DNA of 20,158 bases from an uncultured Collinsella sp. (GTDB lineage Bacteria; Actinomycetota; Coriobacteriia; Coriobacteriales; Coriobacteriaceae): NCBI GenBank assembly GCA_900549065.1, contig URNC01000018.1, forward strand, positions 1 through 20,158. Reading direction: 5' to 3'. The first letter of the stretch is position 1. Each line of letters begins with the position of its first letter. A program made the position numbers and the translations under genes. The notes under the pieces are model-generated. The model was not told the DNA's origin. It saw only the letters and a list, made by a program, of their open reading frames with translations, and did not search any database. Below are positions 1-6,234 of the stretch, piece by piece.

Positions 1-60
1 GGGCACATTGCTTTGAGATGTTATTCAATCAGCTGTGATGGCCTTTGAGCTGCTTGCCTG
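1..60. repeat. Tandem repeat copy 1 (84-bp period)
   Basis: These 60 bases recur at 85-144 with one difference (G at 56, A at 140). The two copies are separated by 24 bases, giving a period of 84. The window starts exactly at this copy, so the array may extend to the left. All forward frames carry stops within the repeat, so it does not look coding. The short word CTTTGAG also occurs twice inside each copy. I do not recognise the element. Confidence 0.9.
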
Positions 61-84
61 AAGAACGTCCCCAATGACTAGGTT

Positions 85-144
85 GGGCACATTGCTTTGA
101 GATGTTATTCAATCAGCTGTGATGGCCTTTGAGCTGCTTACCTG
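85..144. repeat. Tandem repeat copy 2 (84-bp period)
   Basis: This is the second copy of the 60-base unit seen at 1-60, with a single mismatch at position 140. The sequence after it (145 onward) does not resemble the 24 bases that follow copy 1, so the array ends here. A CRISPR reading is not supported, because the repeated block is too long, the separator is short and there are only two copies. Confidence 0.9.
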
Positions 145-396
145 CTTAAAGCAATTAACGGTATGCATCTGCAATTGAAAATATTGCTCAAAAAATCGTC
201 CAAGAAGCCGCGGGGCCCTTTTTGGCACGTCGCGCGTCAAGCGATATGGCAAGTATTTGGTTAGGTATTGGTCAGTTTTGGGGCAATCTTGCCAAAAGCT
301 TGACGGATGCAGATATGAACGTCGACAAATGAACACTTTGGACGGGGACAAACAAAAATTCTGGGCTGATTCTCGATAATCGCCTTCAATCGTCCC
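145..396. other. Gene-free stretch with possible decayed coding remnant
   Basis: No ORF with a credible start or Shine-Dalgarno is visible here. The frame 159-332 on the plus strand is open for 57 codons and ends in TGA, and its translation looks protein-like (for example IENIAQKIVQEAAGPFLARR). It has no usable start codon near its beginning and a stop just upstream at 156-158, so it could be the C-terminal remnant of a lost gene. An imperfect inverted repeat spans 271-305 (GTCA and CAA arms around a short loop, with a bulge). The base composition is more AT-rich than the neighbouring genes. This is a description only, and no function is claimed. Confidence 0.35.
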
Positions 397-423
397 TTGC
401 CGCGTGCCACCCTCGCGTACAAT
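397..423 (+). promoter_or_regulatory. Candidate promoter of prmC
   Basis: TTGCCG at 397-402 is followed after 15 bases by TACAAT at 418-423. The implied transcript would start about 40 bases before the prmC start codon. The same TACAAT form of the -10 box appears in front of the ATP synthase operon. The spacing is shorter than ideal, so the -35 assignment is weak. Confidence 0.4.
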
Positions 424-471
424 CTGCTCCGACATTCGCGCGCCGCCCGGCGCTTAAGAGGGGAGGACCCC

Positions 472-1722
472 ATGGCAAACGAGATCTGGACCATCAAGCG
501 TTGTCTCGAGTGGACCAAGGAGTACCTGGCCGAGCGCGGTGAGGAGCATCCCCGTCTTTCTGCCGAGTGGCTGCTGTGCGCGGCCACGGGCCTGGCGCGT
601 ATCGACTTGTATATGCGCATGGACGAGACCCTCGACGCAGCGCAGCTCGAAACCATGCACGCGGCCGTTGTCCGCCGCGCTAAGGGCGAGCCGCTGCAAT
701 ACATCACGGGCAGTACGCAGTTTCGCATGATCGACGTCGCGTGCGTCCCCGGTGTGCTCATTCCGCGCCCCGAGACCGAGATGCTCGTCGAGGAAGTCCT
801 CAATTATCTGGATGCCGAGGTGCTGAGTCCCGAGGCTGCTGCCCGTCAGCGTGTTGAGCTGCCTTGGAACGATGAGGTCGAGCAAGCTCGCAAGGCCGAG
901 GCCGCGCTGGCAGACGAACGCGCGACCGCCGAGCGCCGTGCCTCTAACCTGACGGCTGCCGATGAGGCGGCGCTAGGCAGCGACGTACTGGGCAGCCGTG
1001 CCTATGCCGAGGAACTGGCCGACCGCGAGGCCGAGGAAGCCGCCGCGCAGGCAGCAGAAGCCGAAGCCGCGGAAGCCGCCGAGCCCGATCTCGACGGATA
1101 CGGCATCGCCATCGAGGGTGCCGAGCAGGAGACGGCTTCAGCTCAGGATGCCGCTGCGCCTGCCCCAGCCGAGCCCCGCATCGCCCGCGTTCTCGAGGTC
1201 GGCTGCGGCACGGGCTGTATCTCGCTCTCCCTTGCCTGGGAGCGCCGTGGCCACGTTACCTGCACCGCCACCGATATCGAGCCGCGCGCCATCAATCTGG
1301 GCACCAAAAACCGCGACGCTCTCGGCCTCACGGCAGATGAGGTTGCCTTTAGCCTCACCAACCTGGTGAGCTCCATTCCCCGCGAAGAGTGGGGCACCTT
1401 TGACGTGCTCGTCTCCAACCCGCCTTACATTCCGACCGACGTCATGCGCTCGCTGCCGCACGAGGTCAAGGACTTCGAGCCCGATCTGGCGCTCGAGGGC
1501 GGCGCCGACGGCCTCGATATCTTCCGCCGCCTGCTCAATGCGGCGCCTTACATGTTGCGCGCCGGCGGCCTGTTTGCCTGCGAGCTCTACGAGGGCGCCC
1601 TCGATGCCGCGGCCGAGCTCTGTCGTCAGGCGGGTCTGTCGGACGTACGCATCGTCCACGACCTCACCGATCGCCCCCGCATCGTCCGAGCTATCGTCAC
1701 CGAGCCCAAACTGCGCCAGTAA
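472..1722 (+). CDS. prmC: Peptide chain release factor N5-glutamine methyltransferase PrmC, with large insertion
   Basis: PrmC (HemK) is a cytoplasmic enzyme that uses S-adenosylmethionine to methylate the Gln of the GGQ motif in release factors RF1/RF2, which raises termination efficiency. The 416-aa protein shows the N-terminal helical domain (about 1-95), the linker motif IPRPETE (97-103), the SAM-binding motif LEVGCGTG (241-248) and the catalytic NPPY (316-319). The start is ATG 472, since GGGGAGGA lies at 460-467 with good spacing; a longer frame from 397 has no ribosome site. The family is usually near 280 aa. The extra length is an Ala/Glu/Arg-rich block of about 120 residues (about 115-234) between the linker and the SAM domain, where E. 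coli PrmC has only about ten. prfA, its usual upstream partner, is not in view. The gene is separated from sua5 by hicAB. Confidence 0.93.
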   Translation: MANEIWTIKRCLEWTKEYLAERGEEHPRLSAEWLLCAATGLARIDLYMRMDETLDAAQLETMHAAVVRRAKGEPLQYITGSTQFRMIDVACVPGVLIPRPETEMLVEEVLNYLDAEVLSPEAAARQRVELPWNDEVEQARKAEAALADERATAERRASNLTAADEAALGSDVLGSRAYAEELADREAEEAAAQAAEAEAAEAAEPDLDGYGIAIEGAEQETASAQDAAAPAPAEPRIARVLEVGCGTGCISLSLAWERRGHVTCTATDIEPRAINLGTKNRDALGLTADEVAFSLTNLVSSIPREEWGTFDVLVSNPPYIPTDVMRSLPHEVKDFEPDLALEGGADGLDIFRRLLNAAPYMLRAGGLFACELYEGALDAAAELCRQAGLSDVRIVHDLTDRPRIVRAIVTEPKLRQ

Positions 1723-1736
1723 TATTTATTAACTAG

Positions 1737-1766
1737 TTAGCAAAAATTATAAATTAGTTTATAATT
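1737..1766 (+). promoter_or_regulatory. hicAB promoter with overlapping operator-like palindrome
   Basis: TTAGCA (1737-1742) and a perfect TATAAT (1760-1765) are separated by 17 bases. A perfect 9-bp inverted repeat, AATTATAAA (1745-1753) and TTTATAATT (1758-1766) with a 4-base centre, covers the spacer and the -10 box. This is the layout expected for an autorepressed toxin-antitoxin promoter bound by the antitoxin. The segment is strikingly AT-rich in a GC-rich neighbourhood. The operator role is inference. Confidence 0.7.
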
Positions 1767-1790
1767 AGGACGGCTGAAAGAGGTCGGCCC

Positions 1791-1976
1791 ATGCAACCTC
1801 CTACCTTTCGGGAAATCATTGCCCTACTCAAGCACGATGGATTCGTGAAGGTCGCGCAAGTCGGTAGTCACGCTAAGTATGTTTCTGGTGACCGTGTTGT
1901 CACCGTGAACGGCTCTGGTGGTGATCGACCAAAGAAGGGCACGTGGGCAAGTATTCGACGCCAAGCTGGATGGTAG
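1791..1976 (+). CDS. hicA: HicA-family mRNA interferase toxin
   Basis: HicA toxins are small double-stranded-RNA-binding-fold ribonucleases that cleave mRNA and stop growth unless bound by HicB. This 61-aa protein matches the family in length and layout. It has an N-terminal helix (TFREIIALLKHDGF), the GSHAKY motif holding the presumed catalytic His27, a TV-N strand, and a C-terminal KKGTWASIRRQAG helix. AAGAGG at 1778-1783 precedes the ATG by 7 bases. hicB follows after 11 bases, so the pair is one transcript with toxin first. The conserved His is present and the frame is intact, so the toxin is probably active. Codons such as CTA and CGG are less biased than in the neighbours, which is compatible with horizontal acquisition. 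Confidence 0.9.
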   Translation: MQPPTFREIIALLKHDGFVKVAQVGSHAKYVSGDRVVTVNGSGGDRPKKGTWASIRRQAGW

Positions 1977-1987
1977 TTGGAGGCAAA

Positions 1988-2434
1988 ATGAGACAGCGAT
2001 TTACCTATGACTGCGTTCTCATAAAAGAAGACGACGGTTACTGCGCCAGCTTCCCGCAGATTCCCGGCGCCTTTGCCGATGGCGATACGCGCGAAGAAGC
2101 GATTGCCCACGCCGCCGAGGCGCTGATGGCGTTTTTGGCCGACGACCTCAACAACGGTTTGACTCCGGCAGGGTACGAACGCTCGGCCGAGGTTGTGGCC
2201 CTTTCAGTCGAAATCGACCACGAGGACGCTCGGGAAGCGGCGTGCCGAACATTTAAAGACGCAGCGCTGGACCTCAAAGTCTCCGCTCCGCGGATTACCG
2301 CGCTGGTCAAAGCCGGAAAGCTCGATGTTGAACTCGTCGACGGCCGTCGGATGATAACGATAGACAGCATCGAGCGTTACGCTGCCCAAGAACGCCACGC
2401 CGGAAGACCAAAGAAGTTCGTGGCCGTCCAATAA
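1988..2434 (+). CDS. hicB: HicB-family antitoxin with excisionase/MerR-like C-terminal DNA-binding domain
   Basis: HicB neutralises HicA by direct binding and usually represses the operon through a C-terminal DNA-binding domain. The 148-aa protein begins with the typical partial RNase-H-like fold (about 1-55: YDCVLIKEDDGYCASFPQIP, then TREEAIAHAAEAL). The C-terminal part (about 88-137) does not look like the usual ribbon-helix-helix or Xre-type domain. The pattern, a helix followed by LKVSAPRITALVKAGKLDVE and then GRRMITIDSIERYAA, resembles excisionase/HTH_17 domains. The end is basic (GRPKK). ATG 1988 is chosen because GGAGG at 1979-1983 lies just upstream; the frame is also open from a GTG at 1943 inside hicA, which lacks a ribosome site. 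The likely target is the palindrome at 1745-1766. Confidence 0.88.
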   Translation: MRQRFTYDCVLIKEDDGYCASFPQIPGAFADGDTREEAIAHAAEALMAFLADDLNNGLTPAGYERSAEVVALSVEIDHEDAREAACRTFKDAALDLKVSAPRITALVKAGKLDVELVDGRRMITIDSIERYAAQERHAGRPKKFVAVQ

Positions 2435-2568
2435 CCCCCTCACTTTCACCGACTACTAGAGCCGCTCACCAAACCAACATGCGCTTTGGTCAATTAGGTT
2501 GAACGTTTCGTGCGAGAATGCCCCACAGTAAACAAACTTGCATCAGAGCGTGAGGGGCTGGCATACAC

Positions 2569-3312
2569 ATGCAGACGGTCTATCGGGTATACGAGGGAGC
2601 GCGCGAGCCGCATCGGCTTGCAGTCGAGCGCACGGCCGAGCTACTCGGTCGCGGCGGCCTGGCGCTTATTCCAACCGAAACGGTCTACGGTGTCGCCGTG
2701 GCGGTCAACGCCTTCTCGGATGCCGTTCCACAAGATACAAGTGAACCTCTGCCGTGGCCGCGCGATCCGCAGGCCACCGTCAACGGCGCCGCGGTCCCCG
2801 CACTCGGTACCGGCTATCGTCGTATCTTTACCCTCAAGCAGCGCGAGCTCACCCAAACGGTTGCCTGGTTGGTCGATGATGCCGAGGCGCTCGACCGCTA
2901 TGGCGTGGATATCCCTAATGAGGCCCGCGCGCTCGCCCGACGATGCTGGCCGGGCGCCCTGACTATCGTGGTCAAGGCGGCCCCCTGCGTGCCGACCTTT
3001 ATGCGCGCCGCCGACGACACGGTGGCACTTCGCGCTTCGGCCTCGCCCGTGGTACAAGCGCTCATTCGCGCCTGCGGCAGCCCCCTTGCCTGCACCAGCG
3101 CCAACACGCATGGCGCGCCCGCGCCCGCAAGTTTTGCCACGGTGGAGGAGCGCATCCTGGAGGGGGTCGATGTGGCCGTCGACGCCGGCGAGACCCCGTG
3201 CCGCGATGCCTCAACCATTGTGTCATTTCAGCACGGCGAGCTCCAGATCCTGCGCCAAGGCGCACTTCCCGCATTAGATATCGAACGGGTTCTGTCCGAC
3301 CCGATGCAATAG
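2569..3312 (+). CDS. L-threonylcarbamoyladenylate synthase (Sua5/YrdC/TsaC family)
   Basis: This enzyme makes threonylcarbamoyl-AMP from Thr, bicarbonate and ATP, the first step of the t6A modification at position 37 of ANN-decoding tRNAs. The 247-aa protein shows PTETVYG (35-41), a K-x-R site (Lys90, Arg92), WPG-LT (127-132), and CTSAN (175-179). Only the YrdC domain is present; there is no room for the C-terminal Sua5 domain. Between PTETVYG and K-x-R there are roughly 25 more residues than in the Bacillus homologue, and the usual proline-rich GRP--PL stretch is replaced by QRELTQT. ATG 2569 follows GAGGGG (2552-2557) at a longish 11 bases. The gene is usually next to prmC; here hicAB lies between them. 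glpK follows after 13 bases. Confidence 0.88.
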   Translation: MQTVYRVYEGAREPHRLAVERTAELLGRGGLALIPTETVYGVAVAVNAFSDAVPQDTSEPLPWPRDPQATVNGAAVPALGTGYRRIFTLKQRELTQTVAWLVDDAEALDRYGVDIPNEARALARRCWPGALTIVVKAAPCVPTFMRAADDTVALRASASPVVQALIRACGSPLACTSANTHGAPAPASFATVEERILEGVDVAVDAGETPCRDASTIVSFQHGELQILRQGALPALDIERVLSDPMQ

Positions 3313-3325
3313 AAAGGCGTAAGCG

Positions 3326-4867
3326 ATGTCGTTGAATCTAGGTAGCCTGGGTGTGGAAGACGCCTCGTTTAGCTTTGGCTGTTCCTACATCATGGCGCTC
3401 GACTGCGGCACTACCTCGGTACTCGCGACCATCGTAGACGAGTACGGCTGCATCGTCGCCCAGGCGCGTCGTAGCGTCAAAACCAGCTTCCCGCGCCCCG
3501 GCTGGGTGGAGCAGGATCCCATGGAGGTGCTTGCCAGCCAGATCGGCGTGATGATGGAGGTCCAGTTTAAGAGCGGCATCCATTCTGACCGCATCGCCGC
3601 CATCGGTATCTCCAACCAGCGCGAGACCACGGTGGTGTGGGACCGCATAAGCGGCCAACCCATCTATAACGCCATCGTGTGGCAATGCCGTCGAACCGCA
3701 CCCCTGATCGACGAGCTGGTCGAGCGGGGCGCAGAAGGGCTGGTGCGCTCCCGCACGGGACTCACGCTCGATCCGTATTTCTCGGCTTCCAAGGTGCAGT
3801 GGATCCTCGACAACGTCGACGGTGCGCGTGGGAGCGCGGCGGCGGGCGACCTTATGTTCGGCACCATCGACACCTGGCTCATCTACAACCTCACTGGCTG
3901 TCAGGTCTTTGCCACCGACTACACCAATGCCAGCCGCACCGCGCTCTTTAATATCCATGCGCTCGATTGGGACGACGATCTGCTGGCGCTTTTCGACGTC
4001 CCGCGTTCCATGATGCCCGAGGTTCGTTGGAGCTCGGGCGACTACGGCCGTGTCGCGAGCGACATCATGACCAACATGCCACCCATCATGGGCGTGGCGG
4101 GCGACCAGCAGGCGTCGCTGTTCGGCCACTGCTGTTTCCATCCTGGCCAGACCAAAAACACCTATGGCACGGGTTGCTTCATGCTCATGAACACCGGCGA
4201 CGAGGTCGTCGAATCCAAGAACGGTCTGGTCTCCACGATCGGCATCGCCGCGGACGGCAAGATCAGCTATGCGCTCGAGGGTTCTATCTTTGCCGCCGGC
4301 TCAACCATGAACTGGCTGCGCAAGAACATGGGCATCATCTCGAGCGTGAGCGAGTCCGCGCAACTCGCCGCTTCGATCAACGATAACGAGGGCTGCTACT
4401 TCGTCCCCGCATTCGCAGGCCTGGGTGCTCCCTGGTGGGACCCGCATGCTCGCGGTATCGTGTGCGGCCTGACCGGTGCCTCGAGTCGCGCGACCATTGT
4501 GCGTGCGGCCTGCGAGTCCATGGCTTACCAGAGTTATGACGTGCTGCGCGCCATGGAGCAGGACGTGGGACTTTCGATTGAGCGCCTGTCCGTCGATGGC
4601 GGTGCCGCGCGCAACGAGTTCATCATGCAATTCCAGGCCGATCTGCTGGATATCCCCGTGCTGCAGTGCGAGACGGTGGAGACCACGGCGATCGGTGTCG
4701 CGTACTTGGCGGGTCTTGCCGTCGGCTATTGGGGGGATTTGGAGGAGCTGGAGCAAAACGCTCAGATCGTTAAGACCTTCCTTCCCCATATGTCCGCCGA
4801 GCGCCGCGAGCAAAACCTGGCGGGCTGGCGTGATGCCGTCAAACGCTCGCTCAGTACCGTACGGTAG
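3326..4867 (+). CDS. glpK: Glycerol kinase (FGGY family)
   Basis: Glycerol kinase phosphorylates glycerol with ATP to sn-glycerol 3-phosphate in the cytoplasm. The 513-aa protein follows the E. coli sequence closely. It has NQRETT (98-102, with the glycerol-binding Arg99 and Glu100), WQCRRT (119-124), DPYFSASK (149-156), AGDQQ with the catalytic Asp260, KNTYGTGCFMLMNTG, and VDGGAARN in the C-terminal FGGY half. Two points are odd. The ATP loop reads ALDCGTTSVLA where E. coli has ALDQGTTSSRA, losing the Arg that contacts ATP. About 16 extra residues precede the usual start. AAAGG at 3313-3317 supports ATG 3326. The loop that carries the HPr-phosphorylated His in low-GC Gram-positives is absent. 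No glycerol facilitator gene is adjacent, and co-transcription with sua5 is likely. Confidence 0.9.
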   Translation: MSLNLGSLGVEDASFSFGCSYIMALDCGTTSVLATIVDEYGCIVAQARRSVKTSFPRPGWVEQDPMEVLASQIGVMMEVQFKSGIHSDRIAAIGISNQRETTVVWDRISGQPIYNAIVWQCRRTAPLIDELVERGAEGLVRSRTGLTLDPYFSASKVQWILDNVDGARGSAAAGDLMFGTIDTWLIYNLTGCQVFATDYTNASRTALFNIHALDWDDDLLALFDVPRSMMPEVRWSSGDYGRVASDIMTNMPPIMGVAGDQQASLFGHCCFHPGQTKNTYGTGCFMLMNTGDEVVESKNGLVSTIGIAADGKISYALEGSIFAAGSTMNWLRKNMGIISSVSESAQLAASINDNEGCYFVPAFAGLGAPWWDPHARGIVCGLTGASSRATIVRAACESMAYQSYDVLRAMEQDVGLSIERLSVDGGAARNEFIMQFQADLLDIPVLQCETVETTAIGVAYLAGLAVGYWGDLEELEQNAQIVKTFLPHMSAERREQNLAGWRDAVKRSLSTVR

Positions 4868-4989
4868 GGCTGCGACGAGCTGCTCGATATAACAAACCGT
4901 TACATTTATGCACGGCGCGCGGTAACAACGACGCCATGCGCCTTGTCAGCAAGGCCATCTTCCAGCCGCAACGAAAGGGGCATCAACCC

Positions 4990-5637
4990 ATGACCGTCAC
5001 CTACGATACGTCCCGTGTGACCCTTGTCGATCACCCACTCGTCCAGCACAAGCTGTCGATCCTGCGCGACAAGAGCACCGGCACCAACCAGTTCCGCCAG
5101 CTCGTGCGCGAGCTCGCACTTTTTGACGGCTACGAGGCCATGCGCGACCTGCCCATGGAAGACGTCGAGGTCGAGACCCCCATCACCACCGCAACGTTTA
5201 AGCAGCTCGCCGGCAAAAAGCTCGCCATCGTTCCCATCCTGCGTGCAGGCCTCGGCATGGTCGATGGCATCCTCGACCTGGTACCCTCCGCTCGCGTGGG
5301 CCACATCGGTATGGAGCGCGACGAGGTTACCCACGAGCCGCATGAGTATTACTGCAAGATGCCCAAGGATATCGACCAGCGCATCTGCCTGGTTGTCGAC
5401 CCCATGCTCGCCACGGGCGGTTCGGCCGAGATGGCCATCAGCTACCTGCGCGAGCGCGGTGTCAAGGACATCCGCATGCTGTGCATCGTCGCGGCCCCCG
5501 AGGGCCTCAAGTCGCTGACTGAGAAGGACCCCGATGTGCATATCTATACCTGCGCCATCGACGGCCATCTCAACGAAGCTGCCTACATCGTTCCCGGCTT
5601 GGGCGACGCCGGCGACCGCATCTACGGCACGCTGTAA
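4990..5637 (+). CDS. upp: Uracil phosphoribosyltransferase
   Basis: Upp is the pyrimidine salvage enzyme converting uracil and PRPP to UMP in the cytoplasm. The 215-aa protein shows the whole family pattern: HPLVQHKLSILRDKST near the start, PILRAGLGM (82-90), the PRPP-binding loop VVDPMLATGGSA (135-146), and the C-terminal uracil-binding segment YIVPGLGDAGDR (199-210). The length is typical (208-210 aa). ATG 4990 is preceded by AAAGGGG (4974-4980); an in-frame ATG at 4936 would add 18 residues but has no ribosome site. The 122-base gap after glpK suggests its own promoter, though I cannot place one convincingly. The gene ends before a strong hairpin at 5680-5714. Confidence 0.95.
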   Translation: MTVTYDTSRVTLVDHPLVQHKLSILRDKSTGTNQFRQLVRELALFDGYEAMRDLPMEDVEVETPITTATFKQLAGKKLAIVPILRAGLGMVDGILDLVPSARVGHIGMERDEVTHEPHEYYCKMPKDIDQRICLVVDPMLATGGSAEMAISYLRERGVKDIRMLCIVAAPEGLKSLTEKDPDVHIYTCAIDGHLNEAAYIVPGLGDAGDRIYGTL

Positions 5638-5679
5638 TCTCTGGGCCATACCGGCTAACGTCGAAAATACGAAGAAATG

Positions 5680-5714
5680 GTGCGCGCGGTCGAACAAAAG
5701 ACGACCGCGCGCAC
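5680..5714 (+). terminator. Strong hairpin after upp
   Basis: A perfect 13-bp inverted repeat (GTGCGCGCGGTCG at 5680-5692 and its complement at 5702-5714) flanks a 9-base A-rich loop. On the plus strand it is followed by TCCTGTTAACG rather than a T tract, so it is not a textbook intrinsic terminator. It sits 42 bases after the upp stop and before the ATP synthase promoter, where transcription should end. Confidence 0.55.
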
Positions 5715-5919
5715 TCCTGTTAACGGACGTTTTGCCCCGCAGGGTTCGAGAAAAACGTATTACCGTACCTGCGGCATAAAGAAGGTCTTAAGAAAACGAA
5801 CAGGTGCGTATTAACCGATGCTTTTTCGGTTGTACTTTAGCGATTGGCTCGTACAATAGTCACCAATGTTTGGCGGGAACTGTCCTGTGAGGCGATAAAA
5901 AAGGAAAGTGAGGACGCCA
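5715..5919. other. Intergenic region before the ATP synthase operon
   Basis: This 205-base gap holds the candidate atp promoter at 5830-5857. It also has a 7-bp inverted repeat CCGCAGG/CCTGCGG (5737-5743 and 5768-5774), and a near direct repeat of CGTATTACCG at 5756-5765 and 5807-5817 (the second with one extra A). No ORF with a start is supported. The repeats lie upstream of the promoter and could bind a regulator, but nothing identifies one. Confidence 0.4.
5830..5857 (+). promoter_or_regulatory. Candidate promoter of the ATP synthase operon
   Basis: TACAAT at 5852-5857 is a good -10 box. TTGTAC at 5830-5835, 16 bases upstream, is a partial -35 box. The two boxes also form a 6-bp inverted repeat (TTGTAC and GTACAA). 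The implied start lies about 55 bases before the first gene. The -10 form matches that in front of prmC (418-423). Confidence 0.5.
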
Positions 5920-6231
5920 GTGTTTCAGATAGCCGATCTGCTCGCTATCGTTGCAGGTGCCATCGCGGGCGCGATTGCCTTCCTTCCCTTTGTCTTTACG
6001 CTCAAGCCGGTTCTTGACGATAAGCAGAATGCGGACATGCTCAAGGGTATGGTGAGTCTGGCGGTCTCGGCAATCGCTCTGCTCGTCTTTACCTTGGTTG
6101 TGTTTGTGTTGTTCGGAGAGGCATTTCGCATGTTCCTCCTGGGCGAGGCGATCGGCTTCGTGGCCTTTATGGCCGCCTGCGCGGTTCGCGTCGCCAAGGC
6201 GCTACGAGATCCTCATGAGGTCGAAAGGTAA
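5920..6231 (+). CDS. atpI: AtpI-like small membrane protein at the head of the ATP synthase operon
   Basis: AtpI proteins are small hydrophobic proteins encoded first in many ATP synthase operons and thought to help assemble the c ring. This 103-aa product has three clear hydrophobic stretches, about residues 4-27, 45-68 and 74-94. A charged hairpin (KPVLDDKQNAD) lies between the first two, and the tail is basic to acidic. The family normally shows four helices, so this is a divergent or shortened member, and the name rests mainly on position. GTG 5920 is preferred because GAGGA at 5910-5914 lies 5 bases ahead; GTG 5908 in the same frame has AAGGA too close. atpB follows after 3 bases. Confidence 0.6.
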   Translation: MFQIADLLAIVAGAIAGAIAFLPFVFTLKPVLDDKQNADMLKGMVSLAVSAIALLVFTLVVFVLFGEAFRMFLLGEAIGFVAFMAACAVRVAKALRDPHEVER

Positions 6232-6234
6232 GTC

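Noticed and set aside
1..144. Repeat pair as the end of a CRISPR array
   Set aside because: The repeated block is 60 bases, the separator is 24, there are only two copies and no cas gene is nearby.
167..314. ATCTGCA (167-173) and TGCAGAT (308-314) as ends of a small mobile element
   Set aside because: Only 7 bp long, no flanking target duplication, and expected by chance at this distance.
1943..1987. GTG 1943 as the hicB start, overlapping hicA
   Set aside because: No ribosome site there, while ATG 1988 follows GGAGG and begins exactly where the HicB fold begins.
2468..2490. ACCAAA/TTTGGT inverted repeat after hicB as a terminator
   Set aside because: Only 6 bp with an 11-base loop and no T tract, too weak to call.
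4936..4989. Longer upp protein starting at ATG 4936
   Set aside because: No Shine-Dalgarno ahead of it; ATG 4990 has AAAGGGG and gives the normal length.
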